A stretch of 64,000 nucleotides of DNA from Pseudoxanthomonas sp. GM95 (GCF_900109775.1 NZ_FOAX01000002.1:372001-436000), one strand, 5' to 3'. Shown: positions 45,711 to 55,384, numbered from the stretch's first letter. Numbers and translations: made by a program. The notes: a model not told the origin generated them from the sequence alone.

Positions 45711-47126
45711 ATGAAATCCAGCATCACCCTGATGGGGCTCGGCAGCCTGTGCCTGGCCGCCAGCGGCACTGCCTTGGCCACGCCGGTCGACGACGCCTTC
45801 GCACCGCCCGCTTCACTGGCCGTGCAAGGCGGCGATGACGCGCCGGCCAAAGCCTACGATCCCTCGCTGGCGGCGGTGATCCGGCGCTGGGCCGATGAAG
45901 GCGTGTTCCTGCGCGCCAACCTGATCAACCAGTACGCGCAGAACACCACTGGCGCGGTCGATCAGGACGGCAGCAACGTCGGCCAGTTCAATGTCGGCGC
46001 TGACCTGGACCTGGACAAGCTGTGGGGCGTGCGCGGCGGCAGCTTCCACGTGACCGTGTATCGCGACTACGGCCATGGCCTCAACCACGACACCACCGGC
46101 ACCTTCACCAAGCAGCAGAACATCTACAAGAACGAATACAACGCGGTGCACCTGGGCCTGTTCGCGTATCAACAGAAGCTGATGAACAACCGGCTGGACC
46201 TGGTCATCGGCCGGCTGGGGACCACCAGCTATTACGGCAAGCTGGCGGCCAATTGCCAGTTCCAGGCGGCCACCACCTGCGGCCTGCCGCGCCTGATCAA
46301 TGCCGAGGCCGGCTTCAGCCTGCTGCCATCGGCGACCTGGGGCTTCAACGCGCAGTTCAAGCCGACCAGGCACACCTACATCGAGACCGGCGTTTTCGAG
46401 GTCAATCCGACCTCGGCGCCCAGCAATGGCGCCGATTTCTCCGTGGCCAATGCCACCGGCGTGACCGTGCCGGTGGAGTGGGGCTGGACCCGCACGGATA
46501 CCAAGGAAGATCCGCATACCTTCGCGCTCAAGGTCGGTGGCTACGTCAGCACCGCGCCGCACACCGATCCGTTCTACAACACCGCCGGCCGCTCGCGCGG
46601 ACTGTATGGCGGCACAGCGCGCACCATCGATGCCAATCGCACCGGCATCTACGTGATGGGCGAGCGCGTGATCTGGCGGCCGGAGGCGCATTCCACGCGC
46701 GGGCTCAATCTGTTCGGCGGCATCGCGCAGCAGCTTGAGGTCGAGGAGGTCATGCGCCAGCAGGTCTACGGCGGCGTGGTGATGACCGGCCCGTTCGCGG
46801 CGCGGCCGCAGGACACCCTGGGCGTCCAGGTCTCCTATTTCGACATGACCGACAAGGAGCAGGCCTACCTGCGCGATGCGCGCATCCGCGCGGGCGGGCA
46901 GGGCACCAACAACCCCAACCAGTACGCGTTCGAACTCAATTACGGCTGGCATCCCACCCGCGGGGTGATCGTCATGCCCAACGTGCAATACATCATCCAC
47001 CCCGACAATTCGGCGCTGCCCAACACCTCGGTGCTGCCGAAGAACATGTTCGCGTTCGGCCTCAGCGTGCAGCTCAACTTCGGCAGCATGATCGGGCTCA
47101 AGCGCGACAGCGGTGGTGGCGACTGA
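45711..47126 (+). CDS. OprB-family porin
   Basis: A 471-residue outer-membrane protein. The signal peptide (about residues 1-24, ending GTALATP) is preceded by a GGGAGGG ribosome-binding site. The OprB pattern is read in [24 protein letters not shown]-like [19 protein letters not shown] and the C-terminal [25 protein letters not shown]. OprB porins are carbohydrate-selective in pseudomonads, but relatives occur in aromatic-acid gene clusters. Neighbours suggest uptake of the substrate of this island. Confidence 0.85.
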   Translation: MKSSITLMGLGSLCLAASGTALATPVDDAFAPPASLAVQGGDDAPAKAYDPSLAAVIRRWADEGVFLRANLINQYAQNTTGAVDQDGSNVGQFNVGADLDLDKLWGVRGGSFHVTVYRDYGHGLNHDTTGTFTKQQNIYKNEYNAVHLGLFAYQQKLMNNRLDLVIGRLGTTSYYGKLAANCQFQAATTCGLPRLINAEAGFSLLPSATWGFNAQFKPTRHTYIETGVFEVNPTSAPSNGADFSVANATGVTVPVEWGWTRTDTKEDPHTFALKVGGYVSTAPHTDPFYNTAGRSRGLYGGTARTIDANRTGIYVMGERVIWRPEAHSTRGLNLFGGIAQQLEVEEVMRQQVYGGVVMTGPFAARPQDTLGVQVSYFDMTDKEQAYLRDARIRAGGQGTNNPNQYAFELNYGWHPTRGVIVMPNVQYIIHPDNSALPNTSVLPKNMFAFGLSVQLNFGSMIGLKRDSGGGD

Positions 47127-47185
47127 TCCCTTCGTCCTTGCGTGTGCCGGACGGCACGGCAGGACTTCGCTGCAGAGGAACCCCC

Positions 47186-47857
47186 ATGTCCAAAGTCTTC
47201 ACCCATGTGGCGCGCGTCGAGCGCGCCGTGATCGATGCGCTGGCCCAGGCCGGCGTCGCCACCGTCCATGAGGCGCAGGGCCGCAGCGGCCTGCTGCATC
47301 CGCGTCTGCGGCCGATCTACAGCGGTGCGCGCATCGCCGGCAACGCCGTGACCGTGTCGGTGCCGCCGGGCGACAACTGGATGATGCACGTGGCCATCGA
47401 GCAGCTGCAGCCCGGTGACATCCTGGTGGTAGCCCCCACCAGCGAATGCACCGATGGCTACTTCGGCGACCTGCTGGCCACCTCCGCGCAGGCGCGCGGC
47501 TGCCGCGGGCTGGTGATCGATGCCGGCGTGCGCGACATCCGCGACCTGACCCAGATGGGCTTTCCGGTGTGGAGCCGCGCCATTCACGCGCAGGGCACCG
47601 TCAAGGAGACCCTGGGCTCGGTGAATGTGCCGCTGGTCTGCGCTGGCGCGCTGGTGAATGCCGGTGACGTGGTCATCGCCGACGACGATGGCGTGTGCGT
47701 GGTGCAGCATGCCGATGCGGCAACTGTGCTGGCGAAGGCGCAAGAGCGCGAGGCAAAGGAAGCCGAGAAGCGCGAACGCCTGGCCAAAGGCGAGTTGGGC
47801 CTGGACATTTATTCCATGCGTGAACGGCTGGCGGCCAAGGGCCTGCATTACATCTGA
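47186..47857 (+). CDS. ligK: 4-carboxy-4-hydroxy-2-oxoadipate aldolase / oxaloacetate decarboxylase (LigK-like)
   Basis: A 223-residue RraA-fold protein. [40 protein letters not shown] (metal/substrate loop) and [24 protein letters not shown] (with the catalytic Arg-Asp) are diagnostic for LigK/GalC/PmdF-type class II pyruvate aldolases. They split 4-carboxy-4-hydroxy-2-oxoadipate into pyruvate and oxaloacetate, the last step of the protocatechuate 4,5-cleavage and gallate routes. ATG at 47186 is used. It lies 41 bases upstream of the LigJ gene. Confidence 0.9.
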   Translation: MSKVFTHVARVERAVIDALAQAGVATVHEAQGRSGLLHPRLRPIYSGARIAGNAVTVSVPPGDNWMMHVAIEQLQPGDILVVAPTSECTDGYFGDLLATSAQARGCRGLVIDAGVRDIRDLTQMGFPVWSRAIHAQGTVKETLGSVNVPLVCAGALVNAGDVVIADDDGVCVVQHADAATVLAKAQEREAKEAEKRERLAKGELGLDIYSMRERLAAKGLHYI

Positions 47858-47898
47858 CGGCCTCGTCGGCTTTCTTTCCGCTTTTAAGAGTCCCGCAC

Positions 47899-48921
47899 AT
47901 GATCATCGACTGCCACGGCCACTACACCACCGCGCCCGCCGGCCACGACGCCTTCCGCAAGGCGCAAGTTGCCCACTTCAAGGATCCGTCGCTGCCAGCG
48001 GCGCAATACCCGGCCATCTCCGACGACGAACTGCGCGAGAGCGTCGAATCCAACCAGCTGCGCCTGCTGCGCGAGCGCGGCGCTGACATGACCATCTTTT
48101 CGCCGCGCGCCAGCACCATGGCGCACCACGTCGGCGATGAAGCGGTGAGCCAGGCATGGACGCGCCACTGCAACGACCTGATCGCGCGCGTGGTCGGGCT
48201 GTACCCGGAGACCTTCATCGGCGTGTGCCAGCTGCCGCAGTCGCCGGGCGTGCCGATCGACCACTCGATCGCCGAGCTGGAGCGCTGCGTCAACGAACTC
48301 GGTTTCGTCGGCTGCAACCTCAATCCCGATCCGTCCGGCGGGCACTGGACCGGCGTGCCGCTGACCGACAAGGCCTGGTATCCATTCTTCGAGAAGATGG
48401 TCGAACTGGACGTGCCGGCGATGGTGCATGTCTCGGGCAGCTGCAACCCCAACTTCCACGCCACCGGCGCGCATTACCTCAATGCCGACACCACCGCGTT
48501 CATGCAGTTCCTGCAGGGCGATCTGTTCAAAGACTTCCCGGAGCTGCGCTTCATCATTCCGCACGGCGGCGGCGCGGTGCCGTATCACTGGGGCCGCTTC
48601 CGCGGCCTGGCCGACATGCTGGGCAAGCCGCCACTGGCCGAGCACGTGATGAAGAACGTGTTCTTCGACACCTGCGTCTACCATCAGCCTGGCATCGACC
48701 TGCTGTTCGAGGTGATCGACGTGGACAACATTTTGTTCGGTTCGGAGATGGTCGGCGCGGTGCGCGGGATCGACCCGCAGACCGGCCAGTATTTCGACGA
48801 CACCAAGCGCTACATCGACGCGCTGTCCATTTCCGAGGCGGACAAGCAGAAGGTGTTTTCGGGCAATGCGCGCCGGGTCTATCCGCGCTTGGATGCCCGC
48901 CTGCGCGCACGCGGGCTTTGA
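47899..48921 (+). CDS. ligJ: 4-oxalomesaconate hydratase (LigJ-like)
   Basis: A 340-residue amidohydrolase-fold hydratase, the length of LigJ. N-terminal metal ligands DCHGHYTTAP, FSPRASTMAHHVGD, VGCNLNPDPSGGHW, the His in FIIPHGGGAVPYHWGRFRGL and LFGSEMVGAVRGID match LigJ/GalB-type (amidohydrolase clan) enzymes. It should add water to 4-oxalomesaconate to give 4-carboxy-4-hydroxy-2-oxoadipate, the LigK substrate. Directly downstream of the LigK-like gene, forming the lower end of a protocatechuate/gallate meta route. No LigAB, LigC or GalA-type gene accompanies it in this window. Confidence 0.9.
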   Translation: MIIDCHGHYTTAPAGHDAFRKAQVAHFKDPSLPAAQYPAISDDELRESVESNQLRLLRERGADMTIFSPRASTMAHHVGDEAVSQAWTRHCNDLIARVVGLYPETFIGVCQLPQSPGVPIDHSIAELERCVNELGFVGCNLNPDPSGGHWTGVPLTDKAWYPFFEKMVELDVPAMVHVSGSCNPNFHATGAHYLNADTTAFMQFLQGDLFKDFPELRFIIPHGGGAVPYHWGRFRGLADMLGKPPLAEHVMKNVFFDTCVYHQPGIDLLFEVIDVDNILFGSEMVGAVRGIDPQTGQYFDDTKRYIDALSISEADKQKVFSGNARRVYPRLDARLRARGL

Positions 48922-49110
48922 ACGGGCGCGGCGACCGGCCCGGGCGGGTCGCCGGGACCTAAGCACCATCTCCGGCGATTGTCCCCCGCGCAACGAACTT
49001 CGCCGGGGCGATCATTGAACGGGTGAGGGGAGCCGATAGGCTGGATTTGTCGCCGGACCGCGGGTGTTGCACCGCGTTTGGCGGCTTCTTCCAAGCGCTA
49101 TGAGGTTGCC

Positions 49111-50313
49111 GTGCCCCTTGATTCCCTGACCCAGCAGCCGCCCGATGGCCTGTTGGCGCTGATGTCCCAGTACGCGGCCGATCCGCGTCGCACCAAGCTC
49201 GACCTGGGCGTGGGCGTGTATCGCACCGAGGCCGGCGCCACGCCGGTGATGGCGGCGGTGAAGCTGGCCGAACAGCGGCTGGTGGACATCCAGGGCAGCA
49301 AGTCCTACCTGGGCCCGGAAGGTGATGTGGAGTTCGTGCGCGCGCTGCAGCCGGTGGTGTTCGGCGCGGCGCTGACGGCTGAACTCGGTGGCCGCCTGAC
49401 CGGCCTGCAGACCGTCGGCGGCACCGGCGCATTGCGCCTGGCGGCGGACCTGATCGCCGCGGCCTCGCCTGGCCATCGTCTCTGGCTGGGCACGCCGAGC
49501 TGGCCCAACCACGCGCCGGTGTTCGCCGGCGGTGGCCTGCATGTGCGCCCGTATCGCCAGTTCGATGCGGCCACCCAGCGCTTCGACCTGGAGGCCACGC
49601 TGGTGGCGCTGAACCAGGCGGCCACGGGCGATGTGGTGCTGCTGCACGGCTGCTGCCACAACCCCACCGGCGCCGATCCGACCGCTGCGCAGTGGGACCA
49701 GATCATCGAGGTGGTGGTCCAGCGCGGGCTGGTGCCGCTGATCGACATCGCCTACCAGGGGCTGGGCCAGGACCTGGAAAGCGACGCCTGGGCGCTGCGC
49801 CGGATCGTGGCGCGCGTGCCGCAGGCACTGGTGGCGTACTCGTGTGACAAGAATTTCGGGTTGTACCGGGAGCGCGTGGGCGCGCTCTTTGTCGTGGCTG
49901 CGCGCGCAGCCGGTGCCGAAGCCGCGTTGAGCCACCTGGCGGCGCATGCGCGCGCCAGCTATTCGATGCCCGCAGACCACGGTGCGGCCGTGGTGCGGAC
50001 CATCCTGGCCGATGCGACGCTGCGCGCGCAGTGGAGCGATGAACTGCGCGGCATGGCCGCGCGCATCGCCAGCATCCGCAACGGGCTCTCGGCGCTGGGC
50101 CAGGTGGGCCTGGTCGACCTGACGCCGCTGTCCCAGCAGCGCGGTCTGTTCGCGCTGCTGCCGCTGGCGCCGAACGTGATCGAACGCCTGCGCGTGGAGC
50201 ACGGCGTGTACATGGCCGGCAACGGCCGCATCAACATCGCGGGCCTGGCGCAGTCGGCCGTGGCGCGTTTCGGCGATGCGCTGGCGGCCGCCCAGACGGC
50301 GGCCGCGGCATGA
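49111..50313 (+). CDS. Aromatic/aspartate aminotransferase (class I)
   Basis: A 400-residue PLP enzyme. The start is taken as GTG 49111 with GAGG six bases upstream; the frame is open to a TTG at 49078. Family motifs are TKLDLGVGVYRTEAGATPVM, KSYLGPEG, HGCCHNPTGADPT and the PLP-lysine segment YSCDKNFGLYRERVGAL. It resembles AspC/TyrB. In other LigK/LigJ clusters an aminotransferase of this type also occurs, probably to balance oxaloacetate/aspartate, but an aromatic amino donor or 2-oxo acid substrate is equally possible. Its stop overlaps the PanE-like gene by four bases. Confidence 0.88.
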   Translation: MPLDSLTQQPPDGLLALMSQYAADPRRTKLDLGVGVYRTEAGATPVMAAVKLAEQRLVDIQGSKSYLGPEGDVEFVRALQPVVFGAALTAELGGRLTGLQTVGGTGALRLAADLIAAASPGHRLWLGTPSWPNHAPVFAGGGLHVRPYRQFDAATQRFDLEATLVALNQAATGDVVLLHGCCHNPTGADPTAAQWDQIIEVVVQRGLVPLIDIAYQGLGQDLESDAWALRRIVARVPQALVAYSCDKNFGLYRERVGALFVVAARAAGAEAALSHLAAHARASYSMPADHGAAVVRTILADATLRAQWSDELRGMAARIASIRNGLSALGQVGLVDLTPLSQQRGLFALLPLAPNVIERLRVEHGVYMAGNGRINIAGLAQSAVARFGDALAAAQTAAAA

Positions 50314-51320
50314 GCGAGGCTTCGTCGCTGCGGATCGGCGTGGTCGGCGCCGGCGCCATCGGCGCGGTCGTGGCCGGCATGCTGGCCGGGGTCGGTGCGC
50401 AGGTGAGCGTGGTCGAACTGGGCGCGCGCCGCGCGGCGATCGCGCGAGACGGCCTGCGCTTCCAGCTCGGCGATGCGCCGATGCAGGCGCTGCCGCTGCC
50501 GGTCGGCGATGCGGCGGACTTCGGCGTGCAGGACCTCGTGTTCCTGGCGGTGAAATCGCAGGTGCTGCCGGCGGCGCTGGCCGGGGCGATGCCGATGATC
50601 GGCCCGAACACGCAGGTGGTGCCGTTGGTGAACGGCGTGCCGTGGTGGTACTTCCTCGGCACCGATGCGCCGTTTGCGCGCGAGCACGTGGAAACCGTCG
50701 ATCCCGGTGCGCGTGCGCAGCAGCTGCTGACCCCAGCGCAACTTATCGGTAGCGTGGTCTATATCACCGCCGCGCTCAGCGCCGACGGCGTGGCCCACGC
50801 CACCGGCCCGCAGCGGCTGGTGATCGGCGAAGTGCTCGGCGGCATGAGCGAACGCATCCAGGCGCTGGCCGCGCTGCTGGAATCGGCTGCCATCAGCACC
50901 AAGGTCAGTGACGACATCCGCCGCGATGTGTGGACCAAGGTCGCGCTGAACCTGGCGACCAACCCGCTCTCGGTCGTGGCCGAGGCGCACCTGGCCGACC
51001 AGTTCAACCGCGACGACCTGCGCAACGCGGTCGATGCGGTGCTGCATGAGACCGTCGCGCTGGCCGGCCTGTACGGCGTGCAGCCGTCGATGGACCTGGA
51101 GCAGATGATCGCCACCGGCAAGCGCGTCGGCGCGTTCGATACCTCGATGCTGCAGGACTACCGCGCCGGCCGGCCGCTGGAGCTGGGCGCCATCGGGCAG
51201 GCCGTGCTGGAGCTGGCCGAGCAGGCCGGCCACGCCATGCCGGTAGCCCGCAGCATGGTCGGCCTGGCTGCCTACAAGGCGCAGCGCGCCACTGCCTTCG
51301 TTTCCAAGGAACTGCCATGA
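50310..51320 (+). CDS. 2-dehydropantoate 2-reductase-family (PanE/ApbA-like) oxidoreductase
   Basis: A 336-residue NADPH-dependent reductase. The Rossmann motif IGVVGAGAIGAVVAGMLAGVG (about residue 9), the LVFLAVKSQ segment, PLVNGVPWWYF and the catalytic Lys region VWTKVALNLATNPLSVVAEA fit the PanE family. In catabolic operons such proteins usually reduce 2-oxo acids other than ketopantoate. Overlaps the aminotransferase gene and the aldolase-like gene by four bases each, pointing to a shared pathway. The likely substrate is a 2-oxo acid intermediate; not pantothenate synthesis. Confidence 0.85.
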   Translation: MSEASSLRIGVVGAGAIGAVVAGMLAGVGAQVSVVELGARRAAIARDGLRFQLGDAPMQALPLPVGDAADFGVQDLVFLAVKSQVLPAALAGAMPMIGPNTQVVPLVNGVPWWYFLGTDAPFAREHVETVDPGARAQQLLTPAQLIGSVVYITAALSADGVAHATGPQRLVIGEVLGGMSERIQALAALLESAAISTKVSDDIRRDVWTKVALNLATNPLSVVAEAHLADQFNRDDLRNAVDAVLHETVALAGLYGVQPSMDLEQMIATGKRVGAFDTSMLQDYRAGRPLELGAIGQAVLELAEQAGHAMPVARSMVGLAAYKAQRATAFVSKELP

Positions 51321-52078
51321 GCCAGGTCGCGACCGCGCTGCCCAGCCCCAAGCCCGACGCGGTGGAACAGCAGCTGCGCCAGCAGCTCTGCGACTTCTAT
51401 CACCTGGTCGACTGGATGGGCTGGGGCGAGCTGATCTTCAACCACATCTCGGTGCGCATCCCGGGCCCGGAACACCATTACCTGGTCAATCCGTTCGGCC
51501 TGAATTACTTCGAGATCACGCCTGAGAACCTGATCAAGGTCGGCGTGGACGGCAAGCTGGTCGAGGCGTCCGAATATCCAGCGAATCCTGCCGGTTTCGC
51601 GCTGCATGGCGCCATCCACGGCGCGCGCGCCGATGTGCATTGTGTCGCCCACACCCACACCTTGCCGGTGTCGGGCGTGGCGATGAAGCAGGGCGGCTTC
51701 AGCCACAATAATTTCTACGGCGCGCAGCTGATCGGGCGCATCGGCTACCACGATTTCGAAGGCATCACGCTCTTCGATGACGAGCGTGGCCGCATGCTGG
51801 ACAGCCTGGGTGACAAGCACGTGCTGTGCCTGCGCAACCATGGCATCGCCGTGTGCGAGCGCGATATCCCCAACACCTTCATGCTGCTGTGGATCGTGCA
51901 GCGCGCCGCCGAGGTGCAGACCCACGCCGGCATGATCCCCGGTGCGGACATCGCGCTTTCGAGCGACGTGCAGCAGCGCTGCGTCGAATCGGCACGTCGC
52001 ATGGTCGACAAGTCCAACGCCGCGCAGCTGGTGTTCGACGCCACCGTGCGCCGCATGCGCCATGCACAGGGGCGCTGA
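51317..52078 (+). CDS. Class II aldolase/adducin family protein
   Basis: A 253-residue zinc-dependent aldolase-fold protein. Metal ligands are visible in VAHTHTLPVSG and CLRNHGIAV; the N-terminal WGELIFNHISVRIPG is typical. The family contains sugar-phosphate aldolases but also decarboxylases such as the 3,4-dihydroxyphthalate decarboxylases of actinobacterial phthalate operons. In this context a decarboxylase or retro-aldol role in the aromatic pathway is more likely than sugar metabolism. Coupled upstream to the PanE-like gene and followed one base later by the amidase start (TGAGATG). Confidence 0.85.
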   Translation: MSQVATALPSPKPDAVEQQLRQQLCDFYHLVDWMGWGELIFNHISVRIPGPEHHYLVNPFGLNYFEITPENLIKVGVDGKLVEASEYPANPAGFALHGAIHGARADVHCVAHTHTLPVSGVAMKQGGFSHNNFYGAQLIGRIGYHDFEGITLFDDERGRMLDSLGDKHVLCLRNHGIAVCERDIPNTFMLLWIVQRAAEVQTHAGMIPGADIALSSDVQQRCVESARRMVDKSNAAQLVFDATVRRMRHAQGR

Positions 52079-52079
52079 G

Positions 52080-53222
52080 ATGACTGATTCCAACGAACGC
52101 CCGATCTTCATCGAGTCGCTGGCCTTGGGCGACGGCGCCTTGCGTGTCGCGGTGAAGGACACGATCGACATCGCCGGACTGCGCACGCGCGCTGGCTCGG
52201 CGGTGTTCGATGCGGAGCCGCCGGCCGCACGCCATGCGCAGGTGGTCGATCACCTGCTGGCGGCCGACTGCACGATCGTTGGCAAGACCCATCTGCATGA
52301 ACTCGCGTTCGGCGTGACCGGACTCAATGCGCGCATGGGCACGCCGCCGAATCCCAAGTTTCCAGATCGCGTGCCCGGCGGGTCGTCCAGCGGTTCGGCT
52401 GCGGCGGTCGCCGCGGGCCTGGCCGATTTCGCGCTAGGCACCGATACCGGTGGCTCGGTGCGGATTCCCGCTGCGTGCTGCGGTGTGTTCGGGATCAAGC
52501 CGACTTACGGCCGCGTGAGTCGCGCCGGTGTCGCGCCGCCGACCTCGTCGCTGGACTGTGTCGGCGTGTTCACCGGCAACGCGCCGATGCTGGCCAAGGC
52601 GATGGCGATCATCGATCCGACCTTCGTCGCCGATCGTGGGCCGTGCGCAGCCAGTGTCGGCTGGGTGCAGGTGGAAGCCGATCCGGCGATCCAGCAGGCG
52701 ATCGCCCTCGCAATCGATCACTCGGGCTTCCAGCACACGCCGTTCGACCTGCCGATGCTCTCGCAGGCTTTCGATGCGGGCCTGATCATCATCAACCAGG
52801 AAAACTGGCAGGCCTTCGGCACGCTGGTCGGCCATCCGCAACTGGGCGAAGACGTGCGCGTGCGCCTCAAGGCCGCCGGTGAAACCACCGCCGCGTCGGT
52901 GACCTGCGCCGAGGGCGTGCGCCAGCGTTTTTCCGCTGCGGTCGATGCGGCGCTGGCGCAGGTCGATGCGCTGGTGCTGCCGACCATGCCGGACTTCCCG
53001 CTGACCCTGGAGCAGGGCGCCGATGCGCGCGCGGCGATTGGCATCACCAGCCTGGTGCGGCCGTTCAACCTGAGCGGCCATCCGGCCATCACCGTGCCGC
53101 TGTCCACGCCGCAGGGCCTGCCCGCCGGCTTGCAGCTGATCGGCCGCAAGGGCGACGACGCGCGCCTGTGCCGGATCGCCGAATGTCTGGCGCAGCGCGC
53201 CCCCAACGTCATCGTCACCTGA
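52080..53222 (+). CDS. iacH: Amidase-signature family protein, probable IacH of indole-3-acetate catabolism
   Basis: A 380-residue amidase. The Ser-cisSer-Lys triad is intact: Lys in RVAVKDTIDIAG (about residue 24), the Ser pair in VPGGSSSGSAAAVAAG and the nucleophile Ser in TDTGGSVRIPAACC. It is shorter than typical 450-residue amidases. It immediately precedes iacA, which fits IacH, a member of the iac set whose product is required in indole-3-acetate breakdown, probably for ring-opening of the lactam intermediate. Eight bases separate it from iacA. Confidence 0.82.
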   Translation: MTDSNERPIFIESLALGDGALRVAVKDTIDIAGLRTRAGSAVFDAEPPAARHAQVVDHLLAADCTIVGKTHLHELAFGVTGLNARMGTPPNPKFPDRVPGGSSSGSAAAVAAGLADFALGTDTGGSVRIPAACCGVFGIKPTYGRVSRAGVAPPTSSLDCVGVFTGNAPMLAKAMAIIDPTFVADRGPCAASVGWVQVEADPAIQQAIALAIDHSGFQHTPFDLPMLSQAFDAGLIIINQENWQAFGTLVGHPQLGEDVRVRLKAAGETTAASVTCAEGVRQRFSAAVDAALAQVDALVLPTMPDFPLTLEQGADARAAIGITSLVRPFNLSGHPAITVPLSTPQGLPAGLQLIGRKGDDARLCRIAECLAQRAPNVIVT

Positions 53223-53230
53223 GGTCGCCC

Positions 53231-54403
53231 ATGCACGCCGAAGCCCTCGAACACCCCGTGTTTCCCGACGCGCAGACCGATGCCCACGACGCGGCGCTCG
53301 ACGCGCTGCTGCTGGAAATCCGCGCGCGCCGCGATGAGTTCGCCAAGCAGACGTATCTGTCGCAGGACATCGTCGAGAAGCTGCGCCAGGTGGGCGTGTA
53401 CCGCGCCCTGGTGCCGCGCAGCCTGGGTGGCGATGAAGTCAGCCCGGCCGATTTCTGCCGCCTGGTCGAACGCATCGCGCAGGCCGATGGCTCTGCCGGC
53501 TGGGTCGCCAGCTTCGGCGTGTCGGTGATGTACCTGGCCGCCTTGCCGCAGGCCACGCTGGAGGCGATCTATGCCGATGGTCCGGACGTGGTGTTCGCCG
53601 GCGCGGTGTTCCCGCCGCAGGCCGCGCAGGCCAAGGACGACGGCATCCACGTGGCCGGTCGCTGGAAGTTCGGCAGTGGCTGCACCGGTGCCTCGCTGGT
53701 GGGCGTTGGCATCAAGCTGGATACCGATCCGGCGCCGGGCCTGCCGCGCATGGCCGTGCTGCCGCGCGAGCAGGTGCGGATCGAGCACAACTGGGATGTC
53801 ATCGGCATGCAGGGCACCGGCAGCCACGACGTGGCCGTCGATGCAGCCGTGGTGCCACCGGAGTGGACATTCATCCGCGGGGGCGCGCCGACGCTGGAGT
53901 CGCCGCTGTATCGCTATCCCTCGATTGCCTTTGCCGCACAGGTGCTGGCCGTGGTCGGCCTGGGCGTGGCCCGCGCGGCGCTGGATGAGATCACCGCCGC
54001 CGCCGATGGTCGCGTCTCGATCACCGGCGCGCCGAACCTGGCCGATCGCGCCTACGTGCAGATCGAACTGGCCAAGGCCGAGGCGCAGCTGCGTTCGGCA
54101 CGCGCGTTCTTCTACGAATCCACCGAAAGCGTGTGGCAGGCGGTGCTGGCCGGCGAAGCGATCACGCCGCAGCAATCCAACCTGCTGCGTCTGGCCTCGA
54201 CCAACGCCGCGCGCGCCGGTGCCGACGTGGCCCGCGCCGCCTTCACCCTGGCCGGCACGCCCGGCATCTTCCGCGCCCAGCCGATGCAGCGTTACCTACA
54301 CGACGCGCTGGTGGTGGTGCAGCACGCGTTCCTGGCCGAAGGCCATTGGCAGAGCGCCGGCCGCGTCCTGCTGGGCCAGTCCACGCCGCCCGGTTATCCC
54401 TGA
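53231..54403 (+). CDS. iacA: Flavin-dependent indole-3-acetate monooxygenase IacA (acyl-CoA dehydrogenase fold)
   Basis: A 390-residue group D flavin monooxygenase: acyl-CoA dehydrogenase-like N-terminal and central domains (FAKQTYLSQDIVEKLRQVGV, VAGRWKFGSGCTGASL) and a C-terminal helical domain. It lacks a CoA-binding/catalytic-Glu pattern of true dehydrogenases. IacA uses reduced FAD, supplied by IacG (58986), to hydroxylate the indole ring of indole-3-acetate. Gene context is decisive: it is followed by IacB, IacI, the Rieske pair, SDR, reductase and flavin reductase in the order known for iac loci. The start at 53231 is chosen for the short gap after the amidase stop. Confidence 0.85.
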   Translation: MHAEALEHPVFPDAQTDAHDAALDALLLEIRARRDEFAKQTYLSQDIVEKLRQVGVYRALVPRSLGGDEVSPADFCRLVERIAQADGSAGWVASFGVSVMYLAALPQATLEAIYADGPDVVFAGAVFPPQAAQAKDDGIHVAGRWKFGSGCTGASLVGVGIKLDTDPAPGLPRMAVLPREQVRIEHNWDVIGMQGTGSHDVAVDAAVVPPEWTFIRGGAPTLESPLYRYPSIAFAAQVLAVVGLGVARAALDEITAAADGRVSITGAPNLADRAYVQIELAKAEAQLRSARAFFYESTESVWQAVLAGEAITPQQSNLLRLASTNAARAGADVARAAFTLAGTPGIFRAQPMQRYLHDALVVVQHAFLAEGHWQSAGRVLLGQSTPPGYP

Positions 54404-54446
54404 TTCCTTTCGCTGTCCTTTCTTTTTTTTTCGAACGAGAACACCC

Positions 54447-54809
54447 ATGTCCGACGCTTCCGCCTATCCGATCCGCGCGCTGCTGTGCATCGCTGTCACG
54501 CAGAACTTCTTCGACCTGCCGGGTGGCGAGATCGGCACGGTATGGAAAGCCGTCGGCGAGATGCTCAAGGGCGTCAACACCATGCCCGGCGTGCGCCTGA
54601 TGGGCACGATGGACGATGACGAGACGATGGTCGGCACCTCGCCGAACGGCTGGCCGTGGACCTGCTACCTGCTGGTCGAAGCCGCCGACCGCCAGGCGGT
54701 GGTGAACTGCTGCAACCTGTTCCGCGTCACCCAGGTCGGCGAATACCGCCTGTGGAAATACCTGCGCGTGGAAGCGCGCCTGGGCCGCGAGCTGGTCGTG
54801 CCGGCGTGA
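54447..54809 (+). CDS. iacB: IacB-like small protein
   Basis: A 120-residue protein with no signal peptide. Pattern includes VTQNFFDLPGGEIGTVWKAV, a central DDDETMVGTSPNGWPW and a C-terminal WKYLRVEARLG. It matches the small conserved protein (IacB) encoded directly after iacA in known indole-3-acetate clusters; its biochemical role is unclear. It follows a T-rich stretch at about 54423-54431 and is separated from iacA by 43 bases. The last codon overlaps the next gene's GTG start. Confidence 0.75.
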   Translation: MSDASAYPIRALLCIAVTQNFFDLPGGEIGTVWKAVGEMLKGVNTMPGVRLMGTMDDDETMVGTSPNGWPWTCYLLVEAADRQAVVNCCNLFRVTQVGEYRLWKYLRVEARLGRELVVPA

Positions 54810-55384
54810 CAGCGCCGCGCGCTGCCCGCACGCGCCTGCGCGTGCCCACCGTGCAGGAGCTGGCCGAGCGGCTGGCCGCGCTGGAGCAGCGCGCCGTCCG
54901 CCATGAAGCAGAGAGCGCCTGCCGCTGGGTGATGGCCGAGTACATGCGGCTGTGCGACCAGCTCGACGCCTCCACGCCGATGGACGAGCTCGGCGCGCTG
55001 TTCACCAGCGACGCGGTCTGGGAAGGGCGCGGCAGCACCTACACGGCCGCGTTCGGCCGACACGAAGGGCGCCAGGCCATCGTCGATTTCCTTGACGGCT
55101 ATCGCGGGCCCACGCCGCACTTCGCACTCAACGTGCACTACCTCACCTCCGAAACCATCCACGTCAACAGCGTGCAGTCGGCGCACGGCACCTGGGTGAT
55201 GTTGCAGGTGTCCACGCTGGCCAGCGGTGAATCGACGCTGCGCAGTGCACGCATCGAAGCCGACTTCCGCTTCGATTTCGGCCGCTGGCGCATCGGCCAC
55301 TTCAGCACCACCAAATTGTTCAGCCAGGCCCGCGACCGCGCCTGGGATGACGCCGCGGTCATCGTCGAACCACGCCATCGCTGA
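54806..55384 (+). CDS. iacI: SnoaL-like protein, probable IacI
   Basis: A 192-residue protein read from GTG 54806, overlapping the iacB stop (GTGA). It begins with a basic leader, then a helix (VQELAERLAALEQRAVRHE) and a SnoaL/NTF2-like alpha+beta barrel (YMRLCDQLDAS...ALFTSDAVWEGRG...DFRFDFGRWRIGHFSTTKLF). SnoaL-like proteins of unknown activity occur in iac clusters as IacI. A role in handling an unstable oxindole intermediate is possible. The start is uncertain by a few codons. Confidence 0.7.
   Translation: MTAPRAARTRLRVPTVQELAERLAALEQRAVRHEAESACRWVMAEYMRLCDQLDASTPMDELGALFTSDAVWEGRGSTYTAAFGRHEGRQAIVDFLDGYRGPTPHFALNVHYLTSETIHVNSVQSAHGTWVMLQVSTLASGESTLRSARIEADFRFDFGRWRIGHFSTTKLFSQARDRAWDDAAVIVEPRHR

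Noticed and set aside
47186..48921. Naming a full protocatechuate 4,5-cleavage or gallate pathway
   Set aside because: Only the last two enzymes (LigK, LigJ), and possibly a LigI-like one, are present; LigAB, LigC, GalA and GalD are absent from the window.
54411..54446. The T tract after iacA as an intrinsic terminator
   Set aside because: No GC-rich stem lies directly upstream; the tract alone is not enough.
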